Shown: piece by piece, positions 26,286 through 34,878 of the stretch | How positions within the stretch are numbered: the stretch's first letter is position 1 | Layout of the letters: the number at the start of each line of letters is the position of its first letter | Assembly: GCA_963620595.1 (NCBI GenBank) | Contig: CAVFAY010000002.1 | Span: forward strand, 1 to 64,000 | Direction of reading: 5' to 3' | Length of the DNA stretch: 64,000 nucleotides | Source of the DNA: Butyricicoccus_A sp963620595 | GTDB taxonomy: Bacteria > Bacillota > Clostridia > Oscillospirales > Butyricicoccaceae | The notes under the pieces: model-generated | Told to the model about the DNA's origin: nothing | Seen by the model: only the letters and a program-made list of their open reading frames with translations | Database searches by the model: none | Program-made: the position numbers and the translations under genes

Positions 26286-27281
26286 TTAGAGTCGTTGCTG
26301 CTTGCGAATGCGGCGAATATCGCTGCCGATGAAGCGCAATTGTGTGAATTCACCTAAAATACGTGAGGCAATCGCCTGCGAGTAGCGGCTTTCCAGCTCC
26401 GCTGGCAGAAGATTGGTGCTCAGAATCATCGGTTTTCGGCTCATAAGACGTTTGCTGATGAGATCATACAGACTGGAAATGTGAAATGCGCTGGGCATTT
26501 CGGTTCCAAGGTCATCGACGATGAGAAGATCTGCATTACGGAATCGTTCAACGGCATGTGACGCGACAGATGGATCGCCGGTGCGGAATTTGACGGAATT
26601 GTACTGGTCGAAAATAGAAATTGCTGTGTCATACGTGACGGAAAAACCGCGTTCGGTGACTGTGCGGGCGATGCAGGAGGATAAAAAGGTTTTGCCGAGA
26701 CCGGCAGAACCAAACAACAACAAATTTTCATAGGAAGAGCCGAAATGCTCGGCAAAGCTGTGGCATCGCTGTAAATTTGCCTGCGCCATTTGACGGGGAG
26801 AAAGACCGAACCGGCTGTCCGGCTGAGAGCTGTAATAGTCCAGACGAAATGTCGAAAAGGTTTCCTTGTCAACAGGCAGCAGCGTGGATAGGTTTTGCTT
26901 TTGCATTTCTGCTGCGCGGCGTTTGACACAGGTGCACAGGTGGTTTCCGTCATAGCCGGTGTCTCGGCAAATCGGACAGCTGACGGTGACGGCAAGATAA
27001 TCTGCCGGATAGCCGTTGGCCAGCAATAGCTGCCGCTTTTCTGCCTGCAAATCAAGATTTCGCTGTTTTAATTGTTCGATCGCGGCGTCGGTGTTGTTGG
27101 ATTCAAAGGCGATACGCATGGCTTTTGCCGCCGTACTGCGCAGCTCGCGGTCAATTTCTGCCAAACGCGGAATATCCATTGTCAATTGATAGCGGCGGCT
27201 CTCGGCTTCCGCTTCATAGCGGTCATGCTGTTGCTCCAACTGACGGAGAATCGAAGAGATTAATGCTTTATCATACGCCAT
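26286..27281 (-). CDS. replicative helicase loader (DnaI/DnaC-like ATPase)
   Basis: This AAA+ protein probably loads the DnaB-type helicase onto replication origins or restart sites. The product of about 331 residues has a helical N-terminal part and a zinc-like cluster CPICRDTGYDG...CTC (about residues 101-116). The ATPase domain has Walker A GSAGLGKT near 189, Walker B LLIVDDLG near 253 and sensor motifs STNLLP. Two ATGs compete. The one at 27281 lies 9 bases after AAGGAGG, whereas the upstream ATG at 27287 lies only 3 bases after it. The start overlaps the dnaD-like gene, as expected for functional partners. Confidence 0.88.
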   Translation of the reverse strand: MAYDKALISSILRQLEQQHDRYEAEAESRRYQLTMDIPRLAEIDRELRSTAAKAMRIAFESNNTDAAIEQLKQRNLDLQAEKRQLLLANGYPADYLAVTVSCPICRDTGYDGNHLCTCVKRRAAEMQKQNLSTLLPVDKETFSTFRLDYYSSQPDSRFGLSPRQMAQANLQRCHSFAEHFGSSYENLLLFGSAGLGKTFLSSCIARTVTERGFSVTYDTAISIFDQYNSVKFRTGDPSVASHAVERFRNADLLIVDDLGTEMPSAFHISSLYDLISKRLMSRKPMILSTNLLPAELESRYSQAIASRILGEFTQLRFIGSDIRRIRKQQRL

Positions 27282-28230
27282 GCGCATGGTCCTCCTTTGT
27301 CATTGCGTGGAATTCTGCGAGCCAGTCACGCTCCCAGTCGGCAAGGTTTCCATTGTTGGTTGGTTGCGATGAATTTTGCGGCTGCTTGTTCGCAATCGGC
27401 TGGCGCAGATTCGGTTCCACCGCAGTGATTTCCGCTGCGGTGTGCAGGCCCTTCTTGTGCCAATTTTCCAGGATGCCGTTGAGATATTTCCAGCTGAACT
27501 TTCCCAAGCGGTCATACATGCGCTCTTTGGCAATTTTAACGGCGTCTGCATCAAAGCCGCGCCGAATAAATCGGGATAAATAGCGGTATTCGTCTGGAGC
27601 AGGGTCTCGGCCTGCCATGTCCAAAACACGCAGCATTTCATCCATCAATGGCTTTTCCTGCTCGCGCCGAGCGAGAAAATCGGCGGCAGCATCGGCGGTA
27701 AAGATTCCCATATCTGCCCAGAGATATGCCTGTTCTTCGATGTCGTGGCGCGAGATGGTTCCCTTGCTGCGGTGCAGATAGGTCAGCAAATCAATGATAA
27801 CATCTGCAGGCAGACCAAGATAATCATAAGCATTCATGAGTGTGCGCAGATGTGATTCGGTCAGCGGGCGTCCAAGCACGATTTCTGCCGTCTGACAGAC
27901 AGAGGCAAAGCGGTGATCGTCATCGCGGCGTGCCCGCATTTCTGCTAGGGAATAGCGTGGCGGTGTGGATGGACGCTCCTGCGCAACAGGTTCGTTTGGC
28001 GTGTGGACGAGACGCAGGTTGGTGAGGGTGTGCACTGCGCGGTCATAGCGGTCACGCGTCAAATGCAGGTCTCGCATCGCTTCGCGCTCATCAAAGGTTT
28101 GTCCTTTGCGGATAAGATAGAGATATACCAACGCGCTGTCGCCATCGCCACAGGTCAAAAGCGTGTCAACGATGTCGGCGCGTAAGACACAAAAGTCCCC
28201 GCCAGCGGGGATCAGAGATGAGAGAGACAT
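27271..28230 (-). CDS. DnaD-family primosomal protein
   Basis: DnaD-type proteins act with DnaB/DnaI in primosome assembly in Firmicutes. The 319-residue protein has an N-terminal winged-helix part and a DnaB_2-type C-terminal domain ending in YLNGILENWHKKG, the YxxxIxxxW signature of the family. A DnaD-like segment with LDMAGRDPAPDEYRYLSRFIRRGFDADAV precedes it. The ATG at 28230 follows GGAGGAAATT. A GTG 12 codons upstream is also in frame but lacks a ribosome binding site. It is cotranscribed with the loader gene from the promoter at 28336-28364. Confidence 0.9.
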   Translation of the reverse strand: MSLSSLIPAGGDFCVLRADIVDTLLTCGDGDSALVYLYLIRKGQTFDEREAMRDLHLTRDRYDRAVHTLTNLRLVHTPNEPVAQERPSTPPRYSLAEMRARRDDDHRFASVCQTAEIVLGRPLTESHLRTLMNAYDYLGLPADVIIDLLTYLHRSKGTISRHDIEEQAYLWADMGIFTADAAADFLARREQEKPLMDEMLRVLDMAGRDPAPDEYRYLSRFIRRGFDADAVKIAKERMYDRLGKFSWKYLNGILENWHKKGLHTAAEITAVEPNLRQPIANKQPQNSSQPTNNGNLADWERDWLAEFHAMTKEDHAHGV

Positions 28231-28335
28231 AATTTCCTCCGAAGAAAAATCCTGCGCAAATTTCACAAATGTGCTGTATCATGGGAAAGTTGTGCAGTTC
28301 TGGTTCGGCAGCAAGTGCCAAATCGCGGTATCTCT

Positions 28336-28364
28336 ATTATATCGTGACAAATGTAATAGTGCAA
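28336..28364 (-). promoter_or_regulatory. promoter of the dnaD-dnaI operon
   Basis: On the minus strand TTGCAC and a perfect TATAAT are spaced by 17 bases. The predicted 5' leader is about 100 bases. Confidence 0.78.
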
Positions 28365-28423
28365 GGGGGAAGAATGCCGCGAAATTTTGTATATTTTATG
28401 ATGTTTTTTTTTCAAGAACATAG

Positions 28424-28429
28424 TATAAT
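28424..28429 (+). promoter_or_regulatory. -10 element of the glmU-like/prs operon
   Basis: A perfect TATAAT lies about 72 bases before the ATG of the GlmU-like gene. No good -35 hexamer precedes it; the region upstream is a T tract. A small GGGC/GCCC hairpin followed by five T lies in the leader near 28451-28469. Confidence 0.5.
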
Positions 28430-28500
28430 AAGATCAAGTATTTTCGTGGGGGCTGTCTGCCCTTTTTGACGGTCCCGATTGAAGAAAGGATAGCCTATTC

Positions 28501-29724
28501 ATGTCTTGTGAGAAATTGAATACAATTTTGCTCGGCGGCAGACGGGGCAGGGACGGAAAATACCCTGCACAGAGAGAAATTCTCTTTTCCCCAGTCGGAC
28601 GAATGGTGGCAGACGCGTTGCCTGATATGTGCGATCTGGTCTATGTTCGTCAGGAGAGCGAGGCCGAGCTGGAAGGCGTTCCGTCCATTGTATGCCCGGA
28701 TGACGCAGACTTTACCGAGATGCTGTGCGCAGCTGCGGAAGAGCTTGACGGAGATGTTATGATTCTGTCCACACCGATGCCAGATGTGGAACGGGAAGAG
28801 TACGAGCGTGTTATTCGTATGCACCGACAGTCTAAGAACGCGGTTAGCATGTTGACGTGCGGCGCGATGGCGGATACTTGGCATTGTGCCGTGTACAAGA
28901 AGCCGGTGCTCAAGGAAATTTTGGACAGCCATCCAATGTCTTTGACCGAATCCATCCAGATTGCTGAGAGCATCAGTGCAAAGACAGAATCCTGCCGTAC
29001 GGAAGCACATGTTGCTGTGTATACGGCCTATGATGCGTATTGTGCGCAGAAGATTATGCAGCGCCGCATCAATGCTGCTCTGATGGACAAGGGCATTAAT
29101 ATGCTGGATCCGGAATACACCTATGTTTCCCCGTATACAAAGATTGGCTACGGCACGACGATTCTGCCGGGATCGATGATTAAGCCGGGAAGCTGGGTTG
29201 GCTGTGGATGCACCATTGGCCCGAACACCATTCTCGACTGTGCGTCTATTGGCGATGAGACCAGCGTTAATTCGTCTCAGGTCTATGAGAGCAAGGTCGG
29301 CGCTCATGCAACGGTTGGTCCGTTCGCATATATCCGTCCGGGATGCGAGGTCGGAGATCACACCCGCATCGGTGACTTTGTCGAGCTGAAAAAGGCACAG
29401 ATCGGAAACGGTACCAAGGTTTCCCATTTGACCTATATCGGTGATGCAGAAGTCGGTGAGCGCGTCAACTTTGGCTGTGGTACAGTTATTGTTAACTATG
29501 ACGGCTATGTAAAGAGCAAGACGGTAATCGGCGATGATTGCTTTATCGGCTGCAACACTAATCTGGTGGCGCCGGTTGAGCTGGGCGATCGTGTCTTGAC
29601 TGCTGCGGGCACAACGGTGACTAAGAACGTACCGGATGGTGCCATGGCTGTTGCTCGTGCACGACAGGAAAACAAGGAAGGCTGGAATGACCGCCGCCGC
29701 CGGATGCACGGACAGAAAGATTAA
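28501..29724 (+). CDS. GlmU-like protein with intact acetyltransferase and degenerate uridylyltransferase domain
   Basis: The C-terminal part (about residues 175-407) is a left-handed beta-helix of the GlmU type. It has the linker AYDAYCAQKIMQRRI, FVELKKAQIGNGTKVSHLTYIGDAEVG with the catalytic His at 309, GTVIVNYDG and the final AAGTTVTKNVP. It should acetylate glucosamine-1-phosphate. The N-terminal part is shorter than usual (whole protein 407 residues against about 450). It lacks the GxGTRMxSxxPK signature; instead it reads LLGGRRGRDGKYPAQREIL. UDP-GlcNAc formation by this domain is therefore doubtful. Position directly before prs matches the Bacillus glmU(gcaD)-prs order. Confidence 0.85.
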   Translation: MSCEKLNTILLGGRRGRDGKYPAQREILFSPVGRMVADALPDMCDLVYVRQESEAELEGVPSIVCPDDADFTEMLCAAAEELDGDVMILSTPMPDVEREEYERVIRMHRQSKNAVSMLTCGAMADTWHCAVYKKPVLKEILDSHPMSLTESIQIAESISAKTESCRTEAHVAVYTAYDAYCAQKIMQRRINAALMDKGINMLDPEYTYVSPYTKIGYGTTILPGSMIKPGSWVGCGCTIGPNTILDCASIGDETSVNSSQVYESKVGAHATVGPFAYIRPGCEVGDHTRIGDFVELKKAQIGNGTKVSHLTYIGDAEVGERVNFGCGTVIVNYDGYVKSKTVIGDDCFIGCNTNLVAPVELGDRVLTAAGTTVTKNVPDGAMAVARARQENKEGWNDRRRRMHGQKD

Positions 29725-29774
29725 AAACGAATAAAAAATATAGATACTTGGTTCGATTGAGTTCAGAAGCTGGA

Positions 29775-29805
29775 ACCGAAGCGCGGGGCGTTTTCGGTAA
29801 ATTTT
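29775..29805 (+). terminator. hairpin with T run in the prs leader (possible attenuator)
   Basis: ACCGAAGCGC pairs imperfectly with GCGTTTTCGGT and is followed by AAATTTTT, 26 bases before the prs ATG. It could end the upstream transcript or act as an attenuator for prs. Confidence 0.35.
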
Positions 29806-29830
29806 TCAGGATGCAGGAGGATAATCCATC

Positions 29831-30790
29831 ATGATATCTCACGGAAAAAACATTAAGATTCTTGCGGGCAATTCGCATCCCGCACTGGCTATGCAGATTG
29901 CATCTGCACTGGGACTGCCGCTGGCAAAGTGTACCGTTGGTCACTTCGCAGACGGCGAGGTTTCTGTTTCCATCTCGGAGACGGTTCGCGGTTCGGATGT
30001 ATTTCTCATCCAGTCTACCTGCAATCCGGTCAACGACAACCTGATGGAATTGCTCGTTATGATTGATGCATGCAAGCGTGCATCCGCAGGTCGTATTACT
30101 GCTGTTATCCCGTATTTCGGCTACGCACGTCAGGACAGAAAGTCCAAGGCTCGTGATCCGATTTCTGCCAAGCTGGTTGCTGACATTATTACCGCTGCAG
30201 GCGCTGACCGCGTACTGACGATGGATCTGCACGCACAGCAGCTGCAGGGCTTCTTCGATATTCCGGTGGACAACCTGATGGGTGCTTCTGTCCTGATTCC
30301 GTACATTGCCGGTAAGTTTGGTCGCGGCCGTGACGATGTGATGATTATTTCTCCGGATCTCGGCTCCGTTACTCGCTGCCGTAAGTTCTGCGAGAAGCTG
30401 GATTACCGTCTGGCGATTATCGACAAGCGTCGTCCGCGTGCGAACGTTTCCGAGGTTATGAACATCATCGGTGATGTCAAGGGCAAGACCTGCATCCTGA
30501 GTGATGACCTGATTGATACCGCTGGCACCCTGTGCCATGCAGCAGAAGCTCTGATTAACATCGGCGGCGCAAAGGAAGTATATGCTTGTGCATCGCACGG
30601 CGTTCTGTCCGGTCCGGCTATCCAGCGTCTGGAAGAAAGCCCGATCAAGAAGCTGACTCTGCTCGACACCATTCCGTTGCCGGCAGAAAAGCGCAGCGAT
30701 AAGATTGAGCTGCTGCAGGTTGCTCCGGTATTCACAGAAGCTATTGCACGTATTTACGAGGAATCTTCTGTTTCCCCGCTGTTTGACTAA
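29831..30790 (+). CDS. prs: ribose-phosphate pyrophosphokinase
   Basis: Prs makes PRPP from ribose-5-phosphate and ATP for nucleotide, His and Trp synthesis. The 319-residue protein has all family marks: GNSHPALA, FADGEVSVSISETVRG, the catalytic flexible loop IPYFGYARQDRKSKARDPIS, DLHAQQLQGFFDIPVDNL, ISPDLGSVTR, and the PRPP-binding loop LSDDLIDTAGT. The ATG follows CAGGAGGATAATCCATC. The gene lies downstream of the GlmU-like gene and is closed by a terminator. Confidence 0.97.
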   Translation: MISHGKNIKILAGNSHPALAMQIASALGLPLAKCTVGHFADGEVSVSISETVRGSDVFLIQSTCNPVNDNLMELLVMIDACKRASAGRITAVIPYFGYARQDRKSKARDPISAKLVADIITAAGADRVLTMDLHAQQLQGFFDIPVDNLMGASVLIPYIAGKFGRGRDDVMIISPDLGSVTRCRKFCEKLDYRLAIIDKRRPRANVSEVMNIIGDVKGKTCILSDDLIDTAGTLCHAAEALINIGGAKEVYACASHGVLSGPAIQRLEESPIKKLTLLDTIPLPAEKRSDKIELLQVAPVFTEAIARIYEESSVSPLFD

Positions 30791-30802
30791 GTAGGAATTG
30801 AA

Positions 30803-30838
30803 GAGGGGCGGCATAGAGAGATTCTGTGCCGCTCTTTT
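30803..30838 (+). terminator. terminator of prs
   Basis: GAGGGGCGGCATAGA pairs with TCTGTGCCGCTC with minor imperfections and is followed by four T, 12 bases after the prs stop. Confidence 0.85.
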
Positions 30839-30856
30839 GTTTAGAGGGAGAAAATC

Positions 30857-31648
30857 ATGAAACTATTGACGGTAGGAGATGTGGTATCTCAGCCGGGGCT
30901 GCAAACAGTAGAGCGTTTGCTGCGCCGCATCAAAAAGCAGATCGGTGCGGACTTCACGATTGTCAATGGAGAAAATGCCAGCGGCGTGGGCATCACACCG
31001 AAGCAGGCAGATGCAATTTTTGACGCCGGTGCCGATGTGATTACGCTGGGCAATCACACGTATCGCAAACAGAATATCGTCAGTTATTTAGAGGATAATC
31101 GGTATATCCTTCGTCCCGCCAATCTCGCGCCGCAGTCTCCGGGAGAAGGCTTTGGTATTTACGAGAGCAGCAGCGGCTGGCGGGTATTGGTGTTTGAACT
31201 GATTGGACGATGTGATATGCAGTATGGTCCGGACAATCCATTTCTGCGTGCAGACCGTATTTTGCGGGAGCAGGAAGGTCGATATGACATCGCGGTGTGT
31301 GAAATGCACGCATCTGCAACATCGGAAAAGCTCGCAATGGGCTTTTATCTGGATGGACGCGTTTCCGCTGTTTATGGTACACATACGCATGTACCGACAG
31401 CCGATGCGCGGGTTAATCCGAAAGGAACTGGATATATTACAGATCTCGGCATGACGGGACCGAAATGGTCCGTGCTCGGTGTGCGGAAAGAACAGTCTAT
31501 CGCAATGTTCCGCGGAGATCTCACCAGCCGCTTTGAACCGGCTGACGGTGTCTGTGTGCTGCAGGGCGCGGTATTTGACATCGACGAGAGCACCGGAAAA
31601 TGCCGCAGTGTGCAGAGAGTGGAAGAGGAATATCTGCCGGGGAAATAA
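30857..31648 (+). CDS. ymdB: YmdB-family metallophosphoesterase
   Basis: YmdB proteins (TIGR00282) are cyclic-nucleotide phosphodiesterases that influence biofilm and RNA metabolism in Bacillus. The 263-residue protein starts MKLLTVGDVVSQPG and carries the metal-binding residues in VNGENASGVGIT, LGNHTYRKQNI, CEMHASATSEK and GTHTHVPTAD. The C-terminal TDLGMTGPKWSVLG is also conserved. AGAGGGAGAAAATC precedes the ATG. It lies just after the prs terminator. Confidence 0.92.
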   Translation: MKLLTVGDVVSQPGLQTVERLLRRIKKQIGADFTIVNGENASGVGITPKQADAIFDAGADVITLGNHTYRKQNIVSYLEDNRYILRPANLAPQSPGEGFGIYESSSGWRVLVFELIGRCDMQYGPDNPFLRADRILREQEGRYDIAVCEMHASATSEKLAMGFYLDGRVSAVYGTHTHVPTADARVNPKGTGYITDLGMTGPKWSVLGVRKEQSIAMFRGDLTSRFEPADGVCVLQGAVFDIDESTGKCRSVQRVEEEYLPGK

Positions 31649-31666
31649 GGAAAAGTTCGCACCGGC

Positions 31667-31832
31667 TTTTTGGCTCTCCCTCTGAGAGAACTGGCATTTG
31701 CATGGCAAATGACTGAGAGGGCAAGGCTCTAACCAATTTGTATCAGAGTGAATCCGATTCGGCGGGATAGCGGTTTACTCCCTCAGTCGCTGCACGACAT
31801 CTCTCCCAAAGGGAGAGACAAGTTTGGACTGT
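31667..31832. repeat. MITE-like intergenic repeat with imperfect terminal inverted repeats
   Basis: About 165 bases between ymdB and a terminator contain no ORF. The left end (TGGCTCTCCCTCTGAGAGAA) and the inverted right end (TCTCTCCCTTTGGGAGAGAT) resemble each other over about 28 bases. Each end can fold on itself (CTCTCCC/GGGAGAG). An inner hairpin CATTTGC/GCAAATG and paired CCCTCT/AGAGGG segments add structure. This is the form of a miniature inverted-repeat element or a large REP-type repeat. No second copy is seen in this window. Confidence 0.6.
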
Positions 31833-31858
31833 GCGTCAGGGTAAGTGTGTATATTAGC

Positions 31859-31896
31859 AAAAAAATCGCTCGTACTTTTGTGCGAGCGATTTTTTT
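31859..31896. terminator. strong bidirectional terminator
   Basis: AAAAAAATCGCTCG and CGAGCGATTTTTTT form a perfect 14-bp arm pair with flanking A and T tracts. It separates ymdB and the repeat from the convergent zinc-ribbon gene. Confidence 0.94.
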
Positions 31897-31900
31897 ATGC

Positions 31901-32803
31901 TTATGTGGATTGTTCTGCGGGGATTTCTGACGGGGTGGCGGTTTGCTTGGAGCGGGTGCCGCTCTTGGTCATCGTGTCTGTCTTATAAGTATCGTAATTG
32001 TAATAATCGAATGAATACAATTGCGCAGCATCTTTTGGGATGAATAGAAGGATTTCGATATACTGTTCGTCATCCTCATCCAGATCGATATTGTCCCAGC
32101 AAGTCAAATCATAATAGGTGTATTGATCCAATGGGTATTTGCTCTGAAAATCTTCTGAAAGATAGTCGCCAATGTTATCCTCCGTCAGATTGAGCTGATA
32201 CAGCGTAGGAGAATCGGTTGTGAAGCTGCCGTCTGCATTTCTACAAGAAATCACACCATTGTCAATGGTCAGAGAAAGCGAAGACTTGCTGTTTATCCAA
32301 TTCCCATTGAGAATGGTCGGTACATCTGCCGGTTGATAGGTATCATCGGTATATGAATCATCGACAGATTCTGCCGCCGAATCGAAGAAATCTTCTATGC
32401 CATCCCAATGATTTGTTGTCAATTCCAGTGTCAAAGAGCCGAGAATGCTGATGACGATAAAAATAATAATGACAATCAGACAACCTATGCCACAGCCGCT
32501 CCTTTTCTTGGGTTCGAGCGGATTGTCGTGGGAATGTTCGCCACGGGCGGCACGCTGCCAAGCGGCTTCAGACGATTGTTTTTCGGTATGGTTGGGAATA
32601 TCCGCAAAACCATCCGCGTGTTCTCGATAGGTTTGCTTCCGTTCCGTTGATTTGGCAGTGTAATCCGTTTCTTTGGATTCATGCGAGATACCGAAATCAA
32701 TCGGTTTCTTTTTGCCTGAAGCATTTTGCGGGGCACGTTTGCCGCAAATCGGGCATCTCCGTTCCCCATCTGTATAATTGGCACCACAGTAGGGGCATCG
32801 CAT
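31901..32803 (-). CDS. zinc-ribbon membrane protein, function unknown
   Basis: The 300-residue protein opens with a zinc ribbon CPYCG...CPICG (Cys pairs near residues 3-6 and 17-20). A charged linker follows, then one membrane segment CLIVIIIFIVISILGSLTL (about residues 108-126). A Thr/Asp-rich outer domain ends in KTDTMTKSGTRSKQ. This layout (cytosolic zinc ribbon, one span, extracellular domain) is common among Clostridia sensor-like or scaffold proteins of unknown role. GGAGGGATTAGCC precedes the ATG. Confidence 0.75.
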   Translation of the reverse strand: MRCPYCGANYTDGERRCPICGKRAPQNASGKKKPIDFGISHESKETDYTAKSTERKQTYREHADGFADIPNHTEKQSSEAAWQRAARGEHSHDNPLEPKKRSGCGIGCLIVIIIFIVISILGSLTLELTTNHWDGIEDFFDSAAESVDDSYTDDTYQPADVPTILNGNWINSKSSLSLTIDNGVISCRNADGSFTTDSPTLYQLNLTEDNIGDYLSEDFQSKYPLDQYTYYDLTCWDNIDLDEDDEQYIEILLFIPKDAAQLYSFDYYNYDTYKTDTMTKSGTRSKQTATPSEIPAEQST

Positions 32804-32867
32804 GGCTAATCCCTCCTTTTTCTCTTTGTACTATTTATTTTATCATAGTTGACATGGTGTTGTACAG

Positions 32868-32911
32868 AAAAAACGACAGCCCGACGATCAAATGTGATGG
32901 TCAGGCTGTCG
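32868..32911 (-). terminator. terminator of the GntR-ABC operon
   Basis: On the minus strand CGACAGCCTGACCATCA pairs with a complementary arm ending GGGCTGTCG and runs into six T. It lies 22 bases after the permease stop. Confidence 0.88.
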
Positions 32912-32933
32912 CAGGTATAGAAGGATTGTTGGA

Positions 32934-33764
32934 TTACTGTAAATTGAGATGACGCTTGAAGAGATAATTTGTGATGCAGAAATTCACCAGCATACACACA
33001 ATCACAACGACGATGGAACCAATGATAAAGAGATAGAAAGCACTCAAGCCGTTGGTAAATGCTGAGTAAGAAAACGGATCCCAGCTGAATACGTTGGAAA
33101 GCTTCGAACTAACAGAGAGAAATACGGTTAGAATGATGTTCCATGCGATAGCGAATATGATAAATGCGATGACTGCTGCACCGAGACGATGCTTGTTAAA
33201 CAGTCCGCCGACTGCCAGGCAGGCGTAAATATGCATACAACTGTTGGCGATATACACAATGCCGAGAACAATCAACAGGATTGGGACAATAATCGCGTGG
33301 ATACCACAGGTTTGTGCGATGTACTGAAATCCTAAATGGATGGTCTGCCAGAAGCTGGCGTCAGCGGCGGAAACTGTTCCGAGCATCTGCGGAATGAGTA
33401 AGATGCCGAGTGTGACGATGCACAGAATCGTGGAAACAACCATCCAGATGGTAGAGACAATGCATTTCGACCAAATCAACTGTGCCGGTGTTACCGGGAG
33501 CGTGAACATCAGATAGCCTTCGTCACACAGCAGATTTTTATAAAATCGCACAATCATGTAGACGAAGGACAGAACACCGACGGCAAACAGAGATAATCCA
33601 TAAGCAGTCAGTAAGAGAACAAGTGGAGTTGTCATCTGATGCAGTTTGTCGGATAACAGCATAAATACGGAGCTGATAACAGCGAGCGCGAGCATGATGC
33701 CATAAGCTGGAAAGAAAACCCGGCGCGTCGCCTTAAATTCATGATACATGAGCTTGCTTAACAT
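32934..33764 (-). CDS. ABC transporter permease (ABC-2 type)
   Basis: The 276-residue protein has about six hydrophobic segments and starts MLSKLMYHEFKATRRVFFP, typical of ABC-2 permeases partnered with a separate ATPase. No substrate-specific motif is visible. The start overlaps the ATPase gene by 7 bases, so the two form one transporter. With a YtrA-like regulator in front, it resembles Bacillus ytr-type exporters, which respond to cell-wall antibiotics; that role is inference only. Confidence 0.82.
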   Translation of the reverse strand: MLSKLMYHEFKATRRVFFPAYGIMLALAVISSVFMLLSDKLHQMTTPLVLLLTAYGLSLFAVGVLSFVYMIVRFYKNLLCDEGYLMFTLPVTPAQLIWSKCIVSTIWMVVSTILCIVTLGILLIPQMLGTVSAADASFWQTIHLGFQYIAQTCGIHAIIVPILLIVLGIVYIANSCMHIYACLAVGGLFNKHRLGAAVIAFIIFAIAWNIILTVFLSVSSKLSNVFSWDPFSYSAFTNGLSAFYLFIIGSIVVVIVCMLVNFCITNYLFKRHLNLQ

Positions 33765-34459
33765 GCGAATACCTCCCGAAACAGTGCATCGACGGATTTG
33801 CCATATTCCGCACGAATGTCATCGACGGTTTTTTGCAGAACCAACTGTCCGTTGTTGAGGAATATCACCTCATCGAGAACTTTTTCAATGTCGGAAATCA
33901 AGTGAGTAGAAATCAGAACGGTGCTGTTTTCATTGTAATTGGTCAAAATCGTGTTGAGAATATAATCTCGCGCTGCTGGATCGACACCGCCGATTGGCTC
34001 GTCGAGCAGATACAAATCGGCTTCACGGCTCATGACTACAACGAGCTGGATTTTCTCTTTGGCGCCCTTGGACATGCTCTTGAGCGTGTCTGTCGGCTGA
34101 ATGCCTAAATGCGTCAGCATATCCGCAGCCTTGTTGATGTTGAAATCGGAATAAAAATCCTGAAAGAAGCTCAGCAGATCGTCTGCGGTCATCCAATCGC
34201 TGAAATAGGTTCGCTCCGGCAGATAGGATACGATAGCATGGGTTTCCGTGCCCGGCACGTTGCCCGCAATGCGGATTTCACCGGATGACGGCGTGAGCAG
34301 TCCGTTTGCCAGCTTGATGAGTGTCGTTTTGCCGCTGCCGTTTGGACCGAGCAGACCGATGATGCGACCGCGTTCCAAAGAAAATGTAACATTGTCCAAG
34401 GCGGTCTTTTGACCGTAATTTTTGCATAAGCCGGTGCATTGTAAAATCGGTTCGTTCAT
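33758..34459 (-). CDS. ABC transporter ATP-binding protein
   Basis: The 233-residue ATPase has Walker A GPNGSGKT near residue 39, and a signature-type loop SKGAKEKIQ near 130 in place of the canonical LSGGQ. Walker B is LYLLDEPIGGVD, and the H-loop is STHLISDIE. The degenerate signature SKGxKxK is usual for YtrB/EcsA-like ATPases paired with ABC-2 permeases. The start overlaps the regulator stop by 4 bases. Confidence 0.93.
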   Translation of the reverse strand: MNEPILQCTGLCKNYGQKTALDNVTFSLERGRIIGLLGPNGSGKTTLIKLANGLLTPSSGEIRIAGNVPGTETHAIVSYLPERTYFSDWMTADDLLSFFQDFYSDFNINKAADMLTHLGIQPTDTLKSMSKGAKEKIQLVVVMSREADLYLLDEPIGGVDPAARDYILNTILTNYNENSTVLISTHLISDIEKVLDEVIFLNNGQLVLQKTVDDIRAEYGKSVDALFREVFAC

Positions 34460-34827
34460 AAATTACCCTCCTTCATCGCTTGTTGGATCAGCCGCAAGGT
34501 CTGTTCGGATGTATAGCCCATGTCCTGCATAGAGGAGAGAAAGATGCGAATCTGTTCCATAGCGATTTCCTTTCGTTTTTGTGTGATTTGCTCGCTTTGA
34601 TCGGTGACGAAGCGTCCAGCGGTTCGCTGTGAATACAGCAGGCCTTCTCGTTCCAGCTCCGCCAGCGCGCGCTGCATGGTGTTTGGATTGACGCCTGCTT
34701 CCGCTGCCAGTTCACGAACCGAGGGGAGACGGCTGCCTGCTGCCAGCGTGCCAGAGGCGATTGCCGCCGTGATCGTTTCCATGAGCTGCAAGTAGATAGG
34801 GCGGTCATCAGATAGATTCCACTGCAT
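34456..34827 (-). CDS. GntR-family repressor, YtrA subfamily
   Basis: The 123-residue protein has an N-terminal winged helix with PIYLQLMETITAAIASGTLAAGSRLPSVRELA and the recognition helix VNPNTMQRALAELEREGLL, both typical of GntR regulators. Only a short helical C-terminal tail (about residues 75-123) follows, as in the YtrA subfamily. It leads the ABC operon. A palindromic site overlaps the promoter start (34860-34877), consistent with autorepression and control of the transporter. Confidence 0.92.
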   Translation of the reverse strand: MQWNLSDDRPIYLQLMETITAAIASGTLAAGSRLPSVRELAAEAGVNPNTMQRALAELEREGLLYSQRTAGRFVTDQSEQITQKRKEIAMEQIRIFLSSMQDMGYTSEQTLRLIQQAMKEGNL

Positions 34828-34859
34828 AAGATACCTCCTGGATAAGATTTTGAATTACT

Positions 34860-34877
34860 GTACTAATTCGTTAATAC
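34860..34877 (-). promoter_or_regulatory. putative GntR operator
   Basis: GTACTAA-TTCG-TTAATAC is an 18-base palindrome with one mismatch, directly downstream of the -10 element and about 33 bases upstream of the GntR start codon. Its place over the transcription start suits repression by the YtrA-type regulator. Confidence 0.55.
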
Positions 34878-34878
34878 A

